Source: Asterella californica
Taxonomy: Eukaryota > Streptophyta > Marchantiopsida > Marchantiales > Aytoniaceae
DNA: 64,000 nt
Direction of reading: 5' to 3'
Assembly (NCBI GenBank): GCA_036924285.1
Contig: JAYKYS010000009.1
Coordinates: forward strand, 6,882,001-6,946,000
In this document: positions 35,160-46,669 of the stretch, piece by piece
Numbering within the stretch: the first letter of the stretch is position 1
Layout: every line of letters begins with the position of its first letter
The notes under the pieces: generated by a model
Seen by the model: only the letters and a program-made list of their open reading frames with translations
The model's database searches: none
Told to the model about the DNA's origin: nothing
Made by a program: the position numbers and the translations under genes

Positions 35160-35313
35160 AGATGAATAATATGCAGGTGCTCTCTAGGGATGAAGTACTT
35201 TTGCGCAAAGATTTTTCTTATCAAGGTTCTTCTTCGCAGAGGTTCTTCTAAAGAAGTATATTTCATAAGTAAGACTTCCTAAGAAAGCTTAGTGTGAAGT
35301 CCGATTAAATTCT

Positions 35314-35858
35314 ATGTTTGGTAGAGGTTAGTTAAATATACATCCCAAATACGTTGGGTAAGGTTGTCCGAGAAGAGAAAAAGCGTACTAACAGAGAAAA
35401 ATTTGACAGAGAAGATTGGAAGAGTTATAGAACTGTTGCTGGGGTTACAGTGGCTAGACAAAAGTAATACAAAACAAATTACCATTCGATTTGAAACGGT
35501 CGGAAGATACACATATAAGAGACGAAAACAAGAGACACATATGAGACATTTTGTTTAAATTTATTTTACTGGAATTATATATCTAAATTTAAAATACTAA
35601 ATTAGACTTTTTTACACATGGCCTCTGATATCTAAAACCCATAACTGAGATAGGTGAAATGGGTTACTTTTTCTCATAAAACTTGTTCCCTTTTACGAAT
35701 ATAAATATATTAAATAAATAAATATTTGCATTTATGACCAAAGAGGAAGGAGTTGGTCATAAATGTTGCATGCAGTAATACCTCCTCCCTCTGAAGCTGG
35801 AGGAAGCGATTTTATACATGCTTCAACTACATGTTTGGTAGAGGTTAGTTAAATATAC
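35314..35858. repeat. 28-bp direct repeat, two copies 517 bp apart
   Basis: ATGTTTGGTAGAGGTTAGTT and the following AAATATAC occur identically at 35314-35341 and 35831-35858. They bracket a segment that contains a repeat-family hairpin, so this could be a large duplication footprint. Confidence 0.8.
35729..35765. repeat. 13-bp hairpin
   Basis: CATTTATGACCAA (35729-35741) is exactly inverted at 35753-35765, with an 11-base loop. The outer bases TTTGCA and TTGCA would extend the stem with one bulge, matching the TTGCAT theme of the family. Confidence 0.85.
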
Positions 35859-36413
35859 TTCAATCATGACGTCTCTACACGACGGTATTGTATTCATGGC
35901 TCTTTCACTCGTTGTGTTTGTGTGTCGAGGAGCTCCCTTAATTGTTTAGTATGTATAAGCTCAATTTGTTCGCTGTAAGCTTGAGTCTTAACTCTATTGA
36001 ATATATATATGCACCAAAAGCGTACTTCTGGCCGGGGACGGGAAAACGCCAAGCGGAGAGTGCGGCTGGTTCTCGGTTCGTGGACCGCGCGTAGGGAGAG
36101 GTTAGATTGTTTTTTCGGAAAAAGGCGGCCGCATATAGGGAGGGTGTAAAGAAGTATTAAGTGGGAGGGGGACGCTGTACGTGGAATTTTTACTTTATTT
36201 CTTTTTGTTATTAAAGAATTATATAAGTGTTAAATTTAATATATATACTAAATATATATAAATAATTAAATTATTTCATAAACGTTATTTGTTAGCCCAA
36301 CCTGGAAACACGTAGAGTGCAAAAAAGAACCCATAAGTGTTGAATGCATCGTCGCGCTTCAGGAGGTATAAGTCCGATCTACTGTACTCGTTAATATAAT
36401 ATTTACTGACGCG

Positions 36414-36465
36414 TTTAATATAATCCCTAACCCTTCCTGCCGGAAGGGTTAGGTATTATATTAAA
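36414..36465. repeat. 24-bp hairpin with one mismatch
   Basis: TTTAATATAATCCCTAACCC and the following TTCC (36414-36437) are inverted at 36442-36465, 23 of 24 bases pairing, with the loop TGCC. It lies 4 bp before a second hairpin. Confidence 0.92.
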
Positions 36466-36469
36466 TGCC

Positions 36470-36516
36470 CTTGCATTATCACCTGCTTCCGAACTTGGAA
36501 GCAGTGATAATGCAAG
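36470..36516. repeat. 20-bp hairpin with one bulge
   Basis: CTTGCATTATCA (36470-36481) pairs with 36505-36516, and TGCTTCC (36484-36490) pairs with 36497-36503. C-C faces a single G between the two stems, and the loop is GAACTT. Confidence 0.92.
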
Positions 36517-38164
36517 AAAGTGAATGATCGGTCCCCATGAGAATAAAGAACAACTTTAAATAATCATCACATCTTAGGATAATATCTGTGTCTTTGTGGG
36601 AACACACTTAATTAACATTACTACTTTTGAACTGTTTTTGATTTCCTTTGTAGATACAAATTAAAATTGGATATTATGTACAACTACACATTATCAAAAT
36701 CATTTACTGGCTATCGTTTCTACTATATTAAGGTTTTTAGAAAGAATTTTCGATAATATTCTCCAATCATATATTTTTAGTGCATATACTCCCCAGAAGA
36801 ATTCTGTCATCAATGAAAATTACACGTTAGATGTCCGTTAGCATCATACAGTACTCAAGACATGTGTAATGATTTGCGACGAGAACATTCTCTATAATCA
36901 CTTTATAATAACAGAACATGTGTGCCTTACTCCTTCCATGTATTCAGTTTTTACTTGGTTTTCCCTAGCAGTGTGCTCGCTGCCTTGTTTTAAATTTTTC
37001 ATATATTTCAATAATTTCTGTGAGTTGTGAAGCATATTGCTCCATTTTTGTACGTGTAGATCTTCTTGTCGTGGCATCTGAAAATATACATCCAAAAGGC
37101 ACTTCTGTGAAAAACAAAGAAAAAGACAACTAGACGGCACGGAAAAAAAATGAGAAAAGTGAATTCGTTGATACATGATACAGAATACTCTGTTCTCTAA
37201 TTTCCCTGCTTGGTTGTGTCTGATATTAACTGGATTCATTAATACATGATCAGTTTTTTTATTTCGTTGTGCTTAATACAGAATACATAGTTCTCGATTT
37301 TTTCTTCCTGGTTTTCTGGGAAGTCGTGTTCTCTGCCTGGTTTTCCGAGAAGTGGTGAAGTCTGTAGCTAATATTAACTGTACATAGGAATAGTTCCCAG
37401 AATGTGAATAGGTCATTGCAAACAGGCTGTGCGTAGGGAGTTGGCAACCTGAGTTCGAATCCTCTCTAAGTAAACTCATGAAAATAAAAAAAAACTCGTC
37501 TCATCCTCTAGAGATAAGTTTAAACAGAAAAAGATATTTCATATAATTGAACTGTTTATAAGGATGTCACTGAAAATTGATTCTCTACTAAACCTCTCAA
37601 GATGTCTCAGGATTGATTATTTCTAAAAATAATCTCAAAAATAAATATACATTAAAAAACATGTTGAGGAACTCACGGGGTGAGTATACATTCTCAGCTA
37701 ATATCCTGCCCCACGACCTTGTACAAACAAGAAAAAAAAGACAAGAATGTTAAAAGACCAAACGCGGAAGGACCCACTGCCTTGTATACTAAAGGAAGGG
37801 GTGCAGTGTAAAATATATATAATTCCTAACTGGGGTACAGTGGAAATTCGGAAATACAGTGAAGAAAGTGAGGGAAAGGAATACAACTGCTTCATTTTAT
37901 GAATAAAAGTCAAAGGACAAGTCTAAATTAGAACATCTAAATTTAAATGACTAAAATTAAATTATTATATTTAAAAACTTTAAATTTAAACATGTCTTAG
38001 GCTAACGGAACACGTGGACTCCAGAGACCAAAAGAACTCATAAGCGCAGTCATCTATCTAGAACTAAACCACTATAAGTCAAATGTATTTTAGGGATGAG
38101 ATGAACGTTTGAGACATTATTTACCAGCTAACTTTTTCTAAAAGAAAAATTAACTCATAAATAA

Positions 38165-38199
38165 CACCTCATGTACACTTCTGAAGTGTACATGAGGTG
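38165..38199. repeat. 17-bp near-perfect palindrome
   Basis: CACCTCATGTACACTTC (38165-38181) is exactly inverted at 38183-38199 with a single base between. In a folded strand, 16 pairs and a 3-base loop are possible. It ends a repeat-family copy and directly precedes the 124-bp tandem duplication. Confidence 0.93.
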
Positions 38200-38231
38200 A
38201 ATATCCTGCTTCACAGAGCAAGATATCCACC

Positions 38232-38466
38232 TAACTCTAAACGCTACAGAAAGTGCTCGTTTGTCATGAACATTTTGAGCCCAAGTTTGATGCGATCTAC
38301 TGTATGATTTCGGAGATATATTTGTATGAAATTTTGGATACATGTCACCTAGCTATAACTCTAGACGCTACAGAAAGTGCTCGTTTGTCATGAACATTTT
38401 GAGCCCACGTTTGGTGCGATCTACTGTATGATTTCGGAGATATATTTGTATGAAATTTTGGATACA
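38232..38466. repeat. 124-bp tandem duplication
   Basis: The block ACGCTACAGAAAGTGCTCGT through TTTTGGATAC recurs with a 124-bp shift (ACGCTA at 38241 and 38365). The two copies differ at a few positions, such as CCAAGTTTGATG against CCACGTTTGGTG. No coding function is apparent. Confidence 0.92.
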
Positions 38467-39160
38467 ATTCCGTCCGCTCTTTTAGAGATCCATGGTACCT
38501 AATCAGAAAACTAGGATATATCCTAGTCACCCATGTATTACGTATGCTTTCTATTAATTATACTTTAATCTTTTAGTCAGAAAATATTAGAGAATAAATA
38601 ATATCCGGATGAATTGATGAATTCTTCATAGCAAGTTCTCTCGTGGTTATACTTTTTGTAACGCATGAGTGTTCGCATCGTTTAAAAGTCATGTCTAGCA
38701 CTGTTCGCAACTCTCGGAAGTGTTATCGTTTCACAGTTAGAGATTTAATCAAATTTTCATTATAAATAGTATAAAATTTCAAAATAACAATTCTTTTTCT
38801 TCCAGTAGCAGAAAACGCTAAACCGTGAGATGTACAAGGCCGTGAGGGAGGATATTATAAGCTAACTACGTGAAACTATATTCGCATGGAGTTTAACGCT
38901 AGAGTTAATTTCACAAAATATCAGAAGAGATTATTAGTATGGACAGAAAAGATTCCCAGACATGGACGTGGATCCAAACATTGGTGAAACAGACTTGCAG
39001 AATTTACCTCTTGGCTTTCAGTTCTCAAGAAAATTCTCAAACCACTATTTTGATGCCAAAACATCCTCAATAGAGTGGACATCTTTGCTTGGCTTAGAGC
39101 TTGTTAAAGCCAAGCCAATACGCAAAAAGAAATAAAAAGAAAATAAAATTAACGACCACA

Positions 39161-39217
39161 ACACAAATTCATAATCCTCGTCAGATACATGATCTGACGA
39201 GGATTATGAATTTGTGT
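39161..39217. repeat. Perfect 26-bp hairpin
   Basis: The arm from 39161 to 39186 (ACACAAATTC...CGTCAGAT) is exactly inverted at 39192-39217, with the 5-base loop ACATG. All 26 positions pair, although most surrounding repeats here are heavily diverged. No repeat-family head was found directly before it. Confidence 0.95.
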
Positions 39218-39602
39218 ACATGATGCATAATTTATGATATAATCTTTCTCTTAGGAAGAGTTAACTTTAAATTAATGTCTCGAAAGATTATTTTGATTCT
39301 TCTTTGAACTTTTGTTCGTTTATTGCTATCGAGAAAACATAGAAATGTTAAGCAAAAATTTTCTATCATGTTGATAAACATATTATTTTATTTTATAAAG
39401 ATTATTTTTTAGCCAAACTTGGAAACACAAGGTGATCCAAACACAAACCATAAGAGGAGAATTGACAAATGCGCTCTGCAGAGTACATATGCGAATGGCT
39501 GATAATCACTCGATAAGATTGTATATAAAAAAGTAATTTATTACTTAATCTTTACAAGAAAAACTAGGTAATAAATTATAGAAAAATTAGAAATTAAACC
39601 CA

Positions 39603-39639
39603 TGCATATTCACCTCCTCCGTGAAAAGTGAAATATGCA
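39603..39639. repeat. 11-bp hairpin with bulge
   Basis: TGCATATTCAC (39603-39613) pairs with GTGAAATATGCA (39628-39639) with one bulged base. It belongs to the TTGCATATTC hairpin type and ends the copy that begins near 39280. Confidence 0.8.
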
Positions 39640-40599
39640 AGGACGTTACAAGAGACATGAATTCAATAAAACACAAAATCCGAACGGATCTAGAAGAGAA
39701 GTCAATCAGTGGAAGGGATAGCTACGAATCTTAACGACCGGGCAGCATCGCCTTATGAGGGCACAACAACGAGGTGTATATATACCAATGAGAGACATGT
39801 AGTAAGTGTTTAACAAGTAGAAAACGACCAGATGTTTTTAGTTCGTTGTCTTCTTGCACAATCGAAGGTTAGCTACAACCACAAATGAAACAGTACGTAA
39901 TGAAACCACAATCCAAAAGCGTAACGGTAAACATGAGGGCAAGGTTTTGTCTGCAAATGGAGAATCGAGAAAAGTTGAACAGATCAGTACAACGTGAAAA
40001 CAGTCAGGGCGACAATATGAAAGTGAGAAAGAAAGCGAGTGAAGATGCAAACAAGGTTTGTTGCATTGCCGCTATAGGCTCTAGTCTTAAAGTCAATAAT
40101 TGTCTTTATTACACAACTGAATGATCTTCACCTTATGATTTAGTTTTTCTTATGAAATTCATATATTGTTTTTATTTAATGTTTATACATTTGATCGATA
40201 ATAACAAGTAAATAAAAGTCCTCAGAAGTCGATCTTGCATGTATAATATTTACAAGTCACGAAAAGTTTTATTTATTTTATTCACTGATGTATTATGTTT
40301 ATTTGCTTTCACATGAAAATGCAAAGTTTCATCCCGATGTCAAAAGGCTGTATAGATAGAGCCAGTATGATATGCATGTTGGATGAACTCATTTATTGTT
40401 ATTGAATAAATATATATATATTAAATAATATATATATCAAGTAAATATAAATAATTAAAATATTTCATAAATATTATTTGTTAACCCATGCTTGAAAACA
40501 CGAGGAGAGCAAGAGATAAACCATAGATCATGAATAGAGTGTCCCGATTCAAAAAATATAAGTCCGAGAAGCTTAGTAATGCATTAATTCAATATTTTC

Positions 40600-40623
40600 C
40601 TCCTCCATCGAAAGATGGAGGAG
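40600..40623. repeat. 10-bp hairpin with GAAA loop
   Basis: CTCCTCCATC (40600-40609) and GATGGAGGAG (40614-40623) are exact inverted copies around GAAA. Outer AT-rich bases extend the structure imperfectly to ATGCAAG. The matching hairpin at 35140-35159 has a GAGA loop. Confidence 0.88.
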
Positions 40624-41686
40624 TGAATATATATGCAAGTGCTCTGGTTTTTGAGTAGGGTAGAATTGATGACGTTCCTTCATCTCCTCCACGTCAAAGG
40701 AGACAAGACGTGCAAGACACTCCCGTAGTACAGTGAACGCGTTTTTGTGGGGTTGTTCATAATCATGCATCGAAAAGCATAAAATAGATTGTGGTAGGTT
40801 TCTGGAAAGTACTAGAAAACATCCGTCAATGGTTGACAAATGTGGTTGGGAAAATAGTGGTCGGTTTTGTCAATCTTCCGTCGATGTAAACTGAGACTTC
40901 CAACGCGTCTTTCCGGTTCGATAAAAAGAATTTAAAGAATTATCTTTAAATTCCGCGGATAGAAGACCGCAATGGACGATGAACCTAGTTATACTGGGAT
41001 CATAAGTTTGCCGTAGGTGGCACGCACACCTGGCAGGAACCATACTCAACTCATATCTAGACCAGTTTGCTGCAAGATGTCGCTGGACTTTCCTTGGCTG
41101 ATGAAATGTTGGAACAGATTTACGATGTAATTTTCCTTAAAACCTATCAAGCTACTAATCGAAAATTTCTAGATTATATTTATAAGTTGTGCCATATTTT
41201 TCCGAATACAGTTCTCCTTCTCCGGCTACAAAAGAAGGTTCACAACAGCCTATAGAAGCTTGAACTCAGAATATTACATTCAATGCTGAAACAGAGCAAG
41301 TTATCCAAAATACAACGGGCTCCCTTGTGCTCGCATCAAACACTTAGAAACAACTACAAATAATAAGCATGTTTTATCAACTACTCTGAAATTGTTGCTC
41401 TCTTTTTGTTATCGGAATGTAAATATTATAGAAACATATAGAAACATATATATTAAATTAATAAATTTATTTATTTGATTATTAAGTGATTGCAGGAACT
41501 GGAATTATGAAAAGATCCAGAAGATCTCATAAGGAAGCATGAACTCACGCGCAGCAGAAACTACAAGTGCGACTACTTGTGAAGAAAAATATATTAAATA
41601 GATAATATGTTAAATTATTATTTAATCTTTTCGACAAGAAGGAATAGATAATAAATTAAACTTATTGCAGCATGTTGATTCTCTAA

Positions 41687-41845
41687 CGTGATGCCGTACA
41701 CTAGAACCCAATCACCAACATGTATCTGCTTTGATCGTAGTTGGTAAGTTTTGTCAAAATGCTCATTCTTCTGACTCGAGCCACCTTTAGCTTCTCTAGT
41801 GCTTCAGCGAGATCTTCCGTCCTTCGCTCTAACTGATTGATCCGT
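41687..41845 (-). pseudogene. Fragment of a family A-like integrase C-terminus
   Basis: The minus frame gives INQLERRTEDLAEALEKLK, and after a frameshift HVGDWVLVYGIT. This matches the Arg/Lys-rich helix and the GDWVLVYD strand at the end of Ty3/gypsy integrases (compare EGDWVLVYDNSL at 44100). It lies just below the truncated A2 LTR, so A2 probably inserted into, or recombined with, a related older element. Confidence 0.65.
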
Positions 41846-41974
41846 AAGACAATGAGTGAAGTATGATCTATACCATCTTCTCACAGTAGCGTTATCGAGT
41901 CGGATATTGTGTGAAGGATGTCTAGGAAAACGTGAGGTTCCTGACTGTGGAGATGTACTGTGTTGAAAAGAGAC

Positions 41975-43758
41975 AAGACAGAAAAAAACAACCACGAAAA
42001 CGAATGTTGCAGTATATACCAACTCCAAATGTATGTACACTGCTGGTTCTTTCTTCCTAAGAACACAAAACTGAGAAATAGACCAGAGCGGTCTGTAATC
42101 TACTTCAAAGCCCCTAAAACAAACCCCTAAATCTCAACCCTGGCCCAAAATCACCGAAGCGTATCTTAAAGCAAGAGAAACTTTCCTTTGCTAACAAACA
42201 GAGCTGCACCAGTGTCACATGATTGAAACCCAAGTCCAAACCACATCCATGTACAAGCTCTTAGCCAAAGCTAGCTACCACAAGCTGTATATAGCCAACT
42301 AGATCTCTCACGAACTCCAAAGGATGAAAACCGTAGCAGAGGAATCGAAAAAGGTCTATCTGAGAACTTTCTCCTTTCGTCAAACGGTCTTCAGATGTCG
42401 ATAGGGTCTTCTTCCTTGACTCCGTTGGTCCAAAAAACCTTCAGATCCGACTCCCAACAGCCGAGATATCTTTGATTTTTTGGTCGCAGATGACTGAATT
42501 TTCCAAAACTCCTCCTTGCGACTTAAAATCGCACACACCGCTCAAACGGATCGCTTGATCTGATATCCGTATTCTCTGGTAGGTAGATCTAGCTATCCTG
42601 AACCCAACGAGACTCCAAACAAGTCGTTTGGAGTTCCTCTTGCAAAATTGTGCAAGAAATTTGATCGCATGTTACAAAAAACTGACGTAAATCGACTCCC
42701 TACGGCTCAAAATCGCTCACCACATCCAAACCAACAATCCAATCCACACATGGTCTTCTCCTATGCGTAGATGAAGACTCCCTGATCGCATAGACACCAA
42801 GAACGAAGAGCTTGACTCACCGATCGCTAAGAACAAATCAATCTCAGGTCGCAGACGAATGAAAATCTGATGTAAACGCTTCCCTGCGAACCAATTTCAC
42901 TCAGAACTCTCAAACCGTCCGATGAAACTTCGTGTCATCTTCAATTTCTTGAAGAACTCGGCGTTCTGATCCCTATGGGTCCAAGGACAGCAAGTTTGGA
43001 CTCCAGAACATGTCGAACGATCCAACTCTCCTTCACATGTTACTAAAGCCCTTCAAATCTCCTCCCTGCATTTCAATTTCTCCCAGAACACATCCACTGA
43101 TCCGTCTCTTCACGAACCGTCTTAACCCACGCATAGCTTGCACAGATCTGAACCCAATGACACCTTGCGCGCATGCGTTGGACTTCTCAATTCTCCAAAA
43201 CGTCCACCAAAAGATCGCAGAAACAAGCTCACCCCTTAAGCTACCTCCTTACGGTAGCCTCTGTACATACAAGTTTTCTTCCAAATGAGGAAGCAAGCCC
43301 TTTGCGTCCTTAGTATAGCGTCTGGAGCTGCAAATACCCAGTCAGCAAGTAAACTAGGGCTCAACTTGATTTTCTCATTTTTCGAATCATGTAACTTCTC
43401 CACTAAGCGTCCAAATGAAGTCGACGAAGTGCCTATGAAGAGCTGGCAATGAGCTCTACCCATCGATGCGATAAAAGTGAAGATCCGAAGTTGTGTCAAA
43501 AGCTCGTAAGCTGAAGCTTAGCTTGTTTTACCTCTCTTTCGAGTCCCGTAACTTTTCCACTAGACGCCCAAATGAAGTAGACAAAGTGCTCATGGGAAGC
43601 TGACAAGGAGCTCTACCCATCGATGTCATGAAAGTGGAGATCCAAAATTGTGCCAAAAGCTCATAAGCTGAGGCCTAGCTTGTTTTTCTCATGAGTGTCT
43701 TTGGAGCAACAAGCATCGTAGTCTGAATTTCATGTAGGAGTCGGTCTACGACACGACA
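41975..43758 (-). repeat. Family A LTR of element A2, truncated
   Basis: The high end is CACGACA at 43752-43758, read on the minus strand as TGTCGTGTCGTAGAC after a purine tract GAGGGGGTGGA, the same layout as at 5947. Sequence matches 3990-5947 throughout, including a block around GAACACAAA...AGAAATAGACCAGA. Similarity stops at about 41975, so the part equivalent to 2194-3990, with the LTR 3' end, is missing. Confidence 0.75.
43345..43690. repeat. 157-bp tandem repeat, two units, in A2 LTR
   Basis: GTAACTTCTCC-type blocks at 43391 and 43548 are 157 bp apart, the same period as the three-unit array at 5398-5868. The array size therefore differs between LTR copies of one family. Confidence 0.8.
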
Positions 43759-45000
43759 TCCACCCCCTCTAAACTTGTGCATCTTTCGGTATGCACCAGA
43801 GATACCAACCAAGGAGTGGACCGGCACGCACCTCGTCCTATCGTCCTACTTCCATCGTAGCCAACCTCATCTTCAAGATCTTCTGCATAATCCTCATCCT
43901 CAAACTGAAACTCCGTCAAGATATCTGCTAGATCGACCTCCTCATCTCTCTTTTTGAAAATCTTGACACGTTTACCTACCAGTGGTATCTTCAAGCTCGT
44001 TCCGTCCAACTCTTGCAGGGTTGTCATGAACCTTTTTCACCACATACGGACCAAACCATCGCCTGGAAAACTTCCGGAGTGCACTACAATGATTGTCTAA
44101 ACTGTTGTCATAGACTAACACCCAATCACCTTCCTTGATTTCCCTAGGTCTCAAACGATGTCGCTAATCAAATCTGATCTTGTTCTTCAACCGTGCTTCT
44201 CGCAGCCTATCCAAAGCAGCTTGGATATCCTCAAGTCTTCTCTCTAACTATCTAATTCGAATAGCAAGAAGCTCTTCCATAGTCAAATTGTGTTCCCAAT
44301 GTAACACACTCCATGTCAGAACGTGTTCTTCAGTCGGCATGATAGGTTTCTGACATGTGATCGATCTATCCATAATGCAAATGATAAGAGTCGAGGCCAC
44401 TCGCGCATCCTCCCGTTGCATACCTTCACCAAAGTCTTCACAATGGGCGGATGACCGCATTCACTCTTGACATTCTCTTCGGGGTTGTATGCGATTGTCA
44501 ATGACAACCTCACCCCACACCTTGCAAAGAATTCAGAGCCTCATGTGCATCTAACTCTCCTCGATCTGCAGTGATCTTTCTCACACATCCATATCGACAA
44601 ACAACCTCTTCCAAGAGAAATCTACATACCCTTTCAGTTGTCTTAGTCCGAAGCGCCCTACCCTCGACTTGATTTGAAAGATTTTCTCGAGCAAGTACCA
44701 AGTATCTCATCTGTCACAATCCAACTGACATAGTCACCAAATCTACAACCCACTTGAAGTGGATTGCCAACGGATAAGTCGGATGTAATCCATCTCGATG
44801 TCGAATGTTCGAGTATATCTGACATGTCAAACAAGAATCCACAACAGATGCGACATTCTTGTACATGTTTTTCCACCAATATCGCTCTTTCATCTTCGTA
44901 AAAGTGACCCAAATCCCTCGATGTCCAGTCCAAAGACTCTCATGAAATGCCTTGAGCAACTTCTGCTGATCTTCCTTGTCGCAAATCACTCTTAGCGGTA
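43759..45000 (-). pseudogene. Element A2 integrase, decayed
   Basis: The frame at 44714-44989 holds the zinc-binding region (FHESLWTGHRG, then SCLTCQIY) and the first core Asp (KWVVDLVTM). Other frames hold ITADRGELDAHEA and SECGHPPIVKTL (second Asp and Glu). 43972-44154 gives EGDWVLVYDNSL with RRWFGPYVVKKV, a GPY/F module. 43746-44027 is an acidic tail. Several stops and frameshifts separate the parts. It is a close copy of 5960-7045. Confidence 0.82.
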
Positions 45001-45488
45001 TCTCACCTTTCTACTTCGGTTGCTTTCAAAGAAACCCATCCTGCAACATGAAGTTGTAGGTCTTCCTTCAAACTCTCAGAAACCTCTCATCCGTCCAGCA
45101 TGTTTGCTTAACGATCATACTAAGGTACCTCCCGATGTCAAGCAAATCATCATTATACAACTTTCAACAAACAACTCATCTTCCTTTCCTGTCTGTGCAA
45201 TCGAATAGAACTCTGCACCCACGTCGTCAATGTCTTCAACCATGTCATCCTCCCCATCATATCGAGCTCGAGATAACATATCGTCATCAGATTATCCTTC
45301 CCTGCGATATGTCTAAACTCCGAGTTCAACGACTTGATATATGCGATCCATCATAACATCGCAATATCAAGAGTTGAACAATTCATTATCATCCCTAACA
45401 ATGACAAGCAATCAATTTCAACCACCACTACTACTCCAATCAAATACTCTTTCTCAGTTTTCATGGCTGAAACAATATCCCACAGTTC
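45001..45488 (-). pseudogene. Element A2 RNase H remnant
   Basis: The minus strand carries the same text as 7051-7510 (ETDCL-type and SLNSEFRHIAGKDN-like segments) with additional stops. It ends at 45488, exactly at the first base of the D2 LTR. The missing RT half of A2 is not found beyond the D elements (55807 onwards), so the D insertion was followed by rearrangement. Confidence 0.75.
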
Positions 45489-46374
45489 TGTAACGACCTA
45501 TGTTACATAGAAAGTTTGTCTATTAGTAAGGTATTTAGTTATAACTAAGTGTTGAGAATGTTTATTTGCTGCCCAAGTACTTTAAGAATGTATCAAGTTA
45601 GTCATGACTAGCTAAAGTTAGTTATGGATAAACTTAGTTGTACTTTTGGCAAAATTCAGATATTTCCTAAAGAGTGAGCACTACTATCTTGTCATCTTGT
45701 CTAAAAGGTAGAAAGGAGGTGAAAAGTATCCCTTATCTTCTTTTTGACTTGATATTAGTGGTTGGATTAAAGTTGTGGACTTTGTGGGCATTAAAAACAA
45801 GAAGAGATTCCACATGTCTCCTTTTTAGTGGGTCCTAGTGTAGAGAGACGAGTGGAAATTCAAGATTCCTTGAGAATATTCCAAAATCCTTCTAAAAGTT
45901 GTTGACTTTGAAGGAATAAGCCCATGTGAAAAGGTAAAAAACCCATGTGATTAATGCTTTTATCTTAAGTAATATCTTAGTAAAACTCGGTAAAAGTAGT
46001 TACGGTTGAGTTACCAAAGAGTATCAAAGTAAAAACCTAGAATGTATAATAGAAGAGTAGAGAAGAGCTCCTCATCCTTGTTTTCACATCGTCGTAATGA
46101 CAACTTGAGTAATATAGAGAGTGTGTGATATTTTAACATGTGAGAACTTGAGAGACGTCGTTAGAATGAATGATTTTAGTTGGTGAGTTTATGGGTGTAT
46201 GAATGAGTGAACTTAGCATTTTTCCCTTCAAGTTCATGGTGTGTTTCTATCAAAGTCATCAGAGGTGACCCCTGAGTGAGAGACAGACCCGACATGTTGC
46301 AGATTCGTGGATGACGATCGTGGAGGTTGAGAGATCGGGGGGTAGTTGATCGATAGGACCACGGAGGGTTTACA
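45489..46374 (+). repeat. Element D2 5' LTR
   Basis: 886 bp, TGTAACGACC...GGGTTTACA, plus orientation, clearly the same family as 10392 and 17016. It lacks one of two nearly identical TTTTAGTTGATGAGTTT-like blocks seen in other copies, suggesting slippage between them. It is followed by a primer-binding site. Confidence 0.93.
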
Positions 46375-46395
46375 TTTTTGGTTCCGTTGCCGAGA
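46375..46395 (+). other. Element D2 primer-binding site
   Basis: TTTTTGGTTCCGTTGCCGAG follows the LTR end. It is similar to the tRNA-Asp-type site of many plant Ty3/gypsy elements, with differences at the GCG positions. Confidence 0.65.
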
Positions 46396-46669
46396 CCTCA
46401 CTTGAAGAGATCGTTGAAAGATGTTTAGAGTTCAGTTCTATATTCAACAAAAAGAAATCATGAGAGAGCACATGGAGAGAACGTTGGGAGGAGAGAGAGC
46501 TAATGCGATGTTAGCAACGCTAGAACCTTTCGTGTATCCCGTAGTGATCTATGACGCGTTTGAGGTCATTCTTTACATCTTGTTTACTTAGAAAGTGTTT
46601 GAGGAGAGTTGAAAGGGAATGAAACAAGAGTTGTAGAGAAAGGAGGAGAGAGAAGTTATTAGAGGAGAA

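Larger units (their letters stand above)
33890..41690. other. AT-rich region with a diverged stem-loop repeat family
   Basis: No gene is recognised in about 7.8 kb. At least five diverged copies of one repeat lie here: about 34830-35180, 36180-36520, 37950-38205, 39280-39645 and 40360-40640, with a weaker one at 41390-41680. Shared parts, in order, are an AT-rich start with ATATAAATAATTAAA, a block like CTGGAAACACGAGGAGAGCA, then ATAAACCATAAG, then GTGTCGCGCTTCAAAAAGTA, an AT-rich inverted repeat around TTTATTATCTAATCTTT, and a terminal hairpin of the TTGCATATTC...GAATATGCAA type. The copies are separated by non-repeated DNA. Confidence 0.6.

Noticed and set aside
35990..36180. Local GC-rich island as a promoter or rRNA piece
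   Set aside because: It is GC-rich within AT-rich DNA and has a NotI-like GCGGCCGC, but no rRNA motif and no coding frame next to it.
37420..37480. tRNA-like or SINE B-box text GAGTTCGAATCC
   Set aside because: The flanking bases do not form a T-stem, no A box or cloverleaf is found upstream and no repeat copies were seen.
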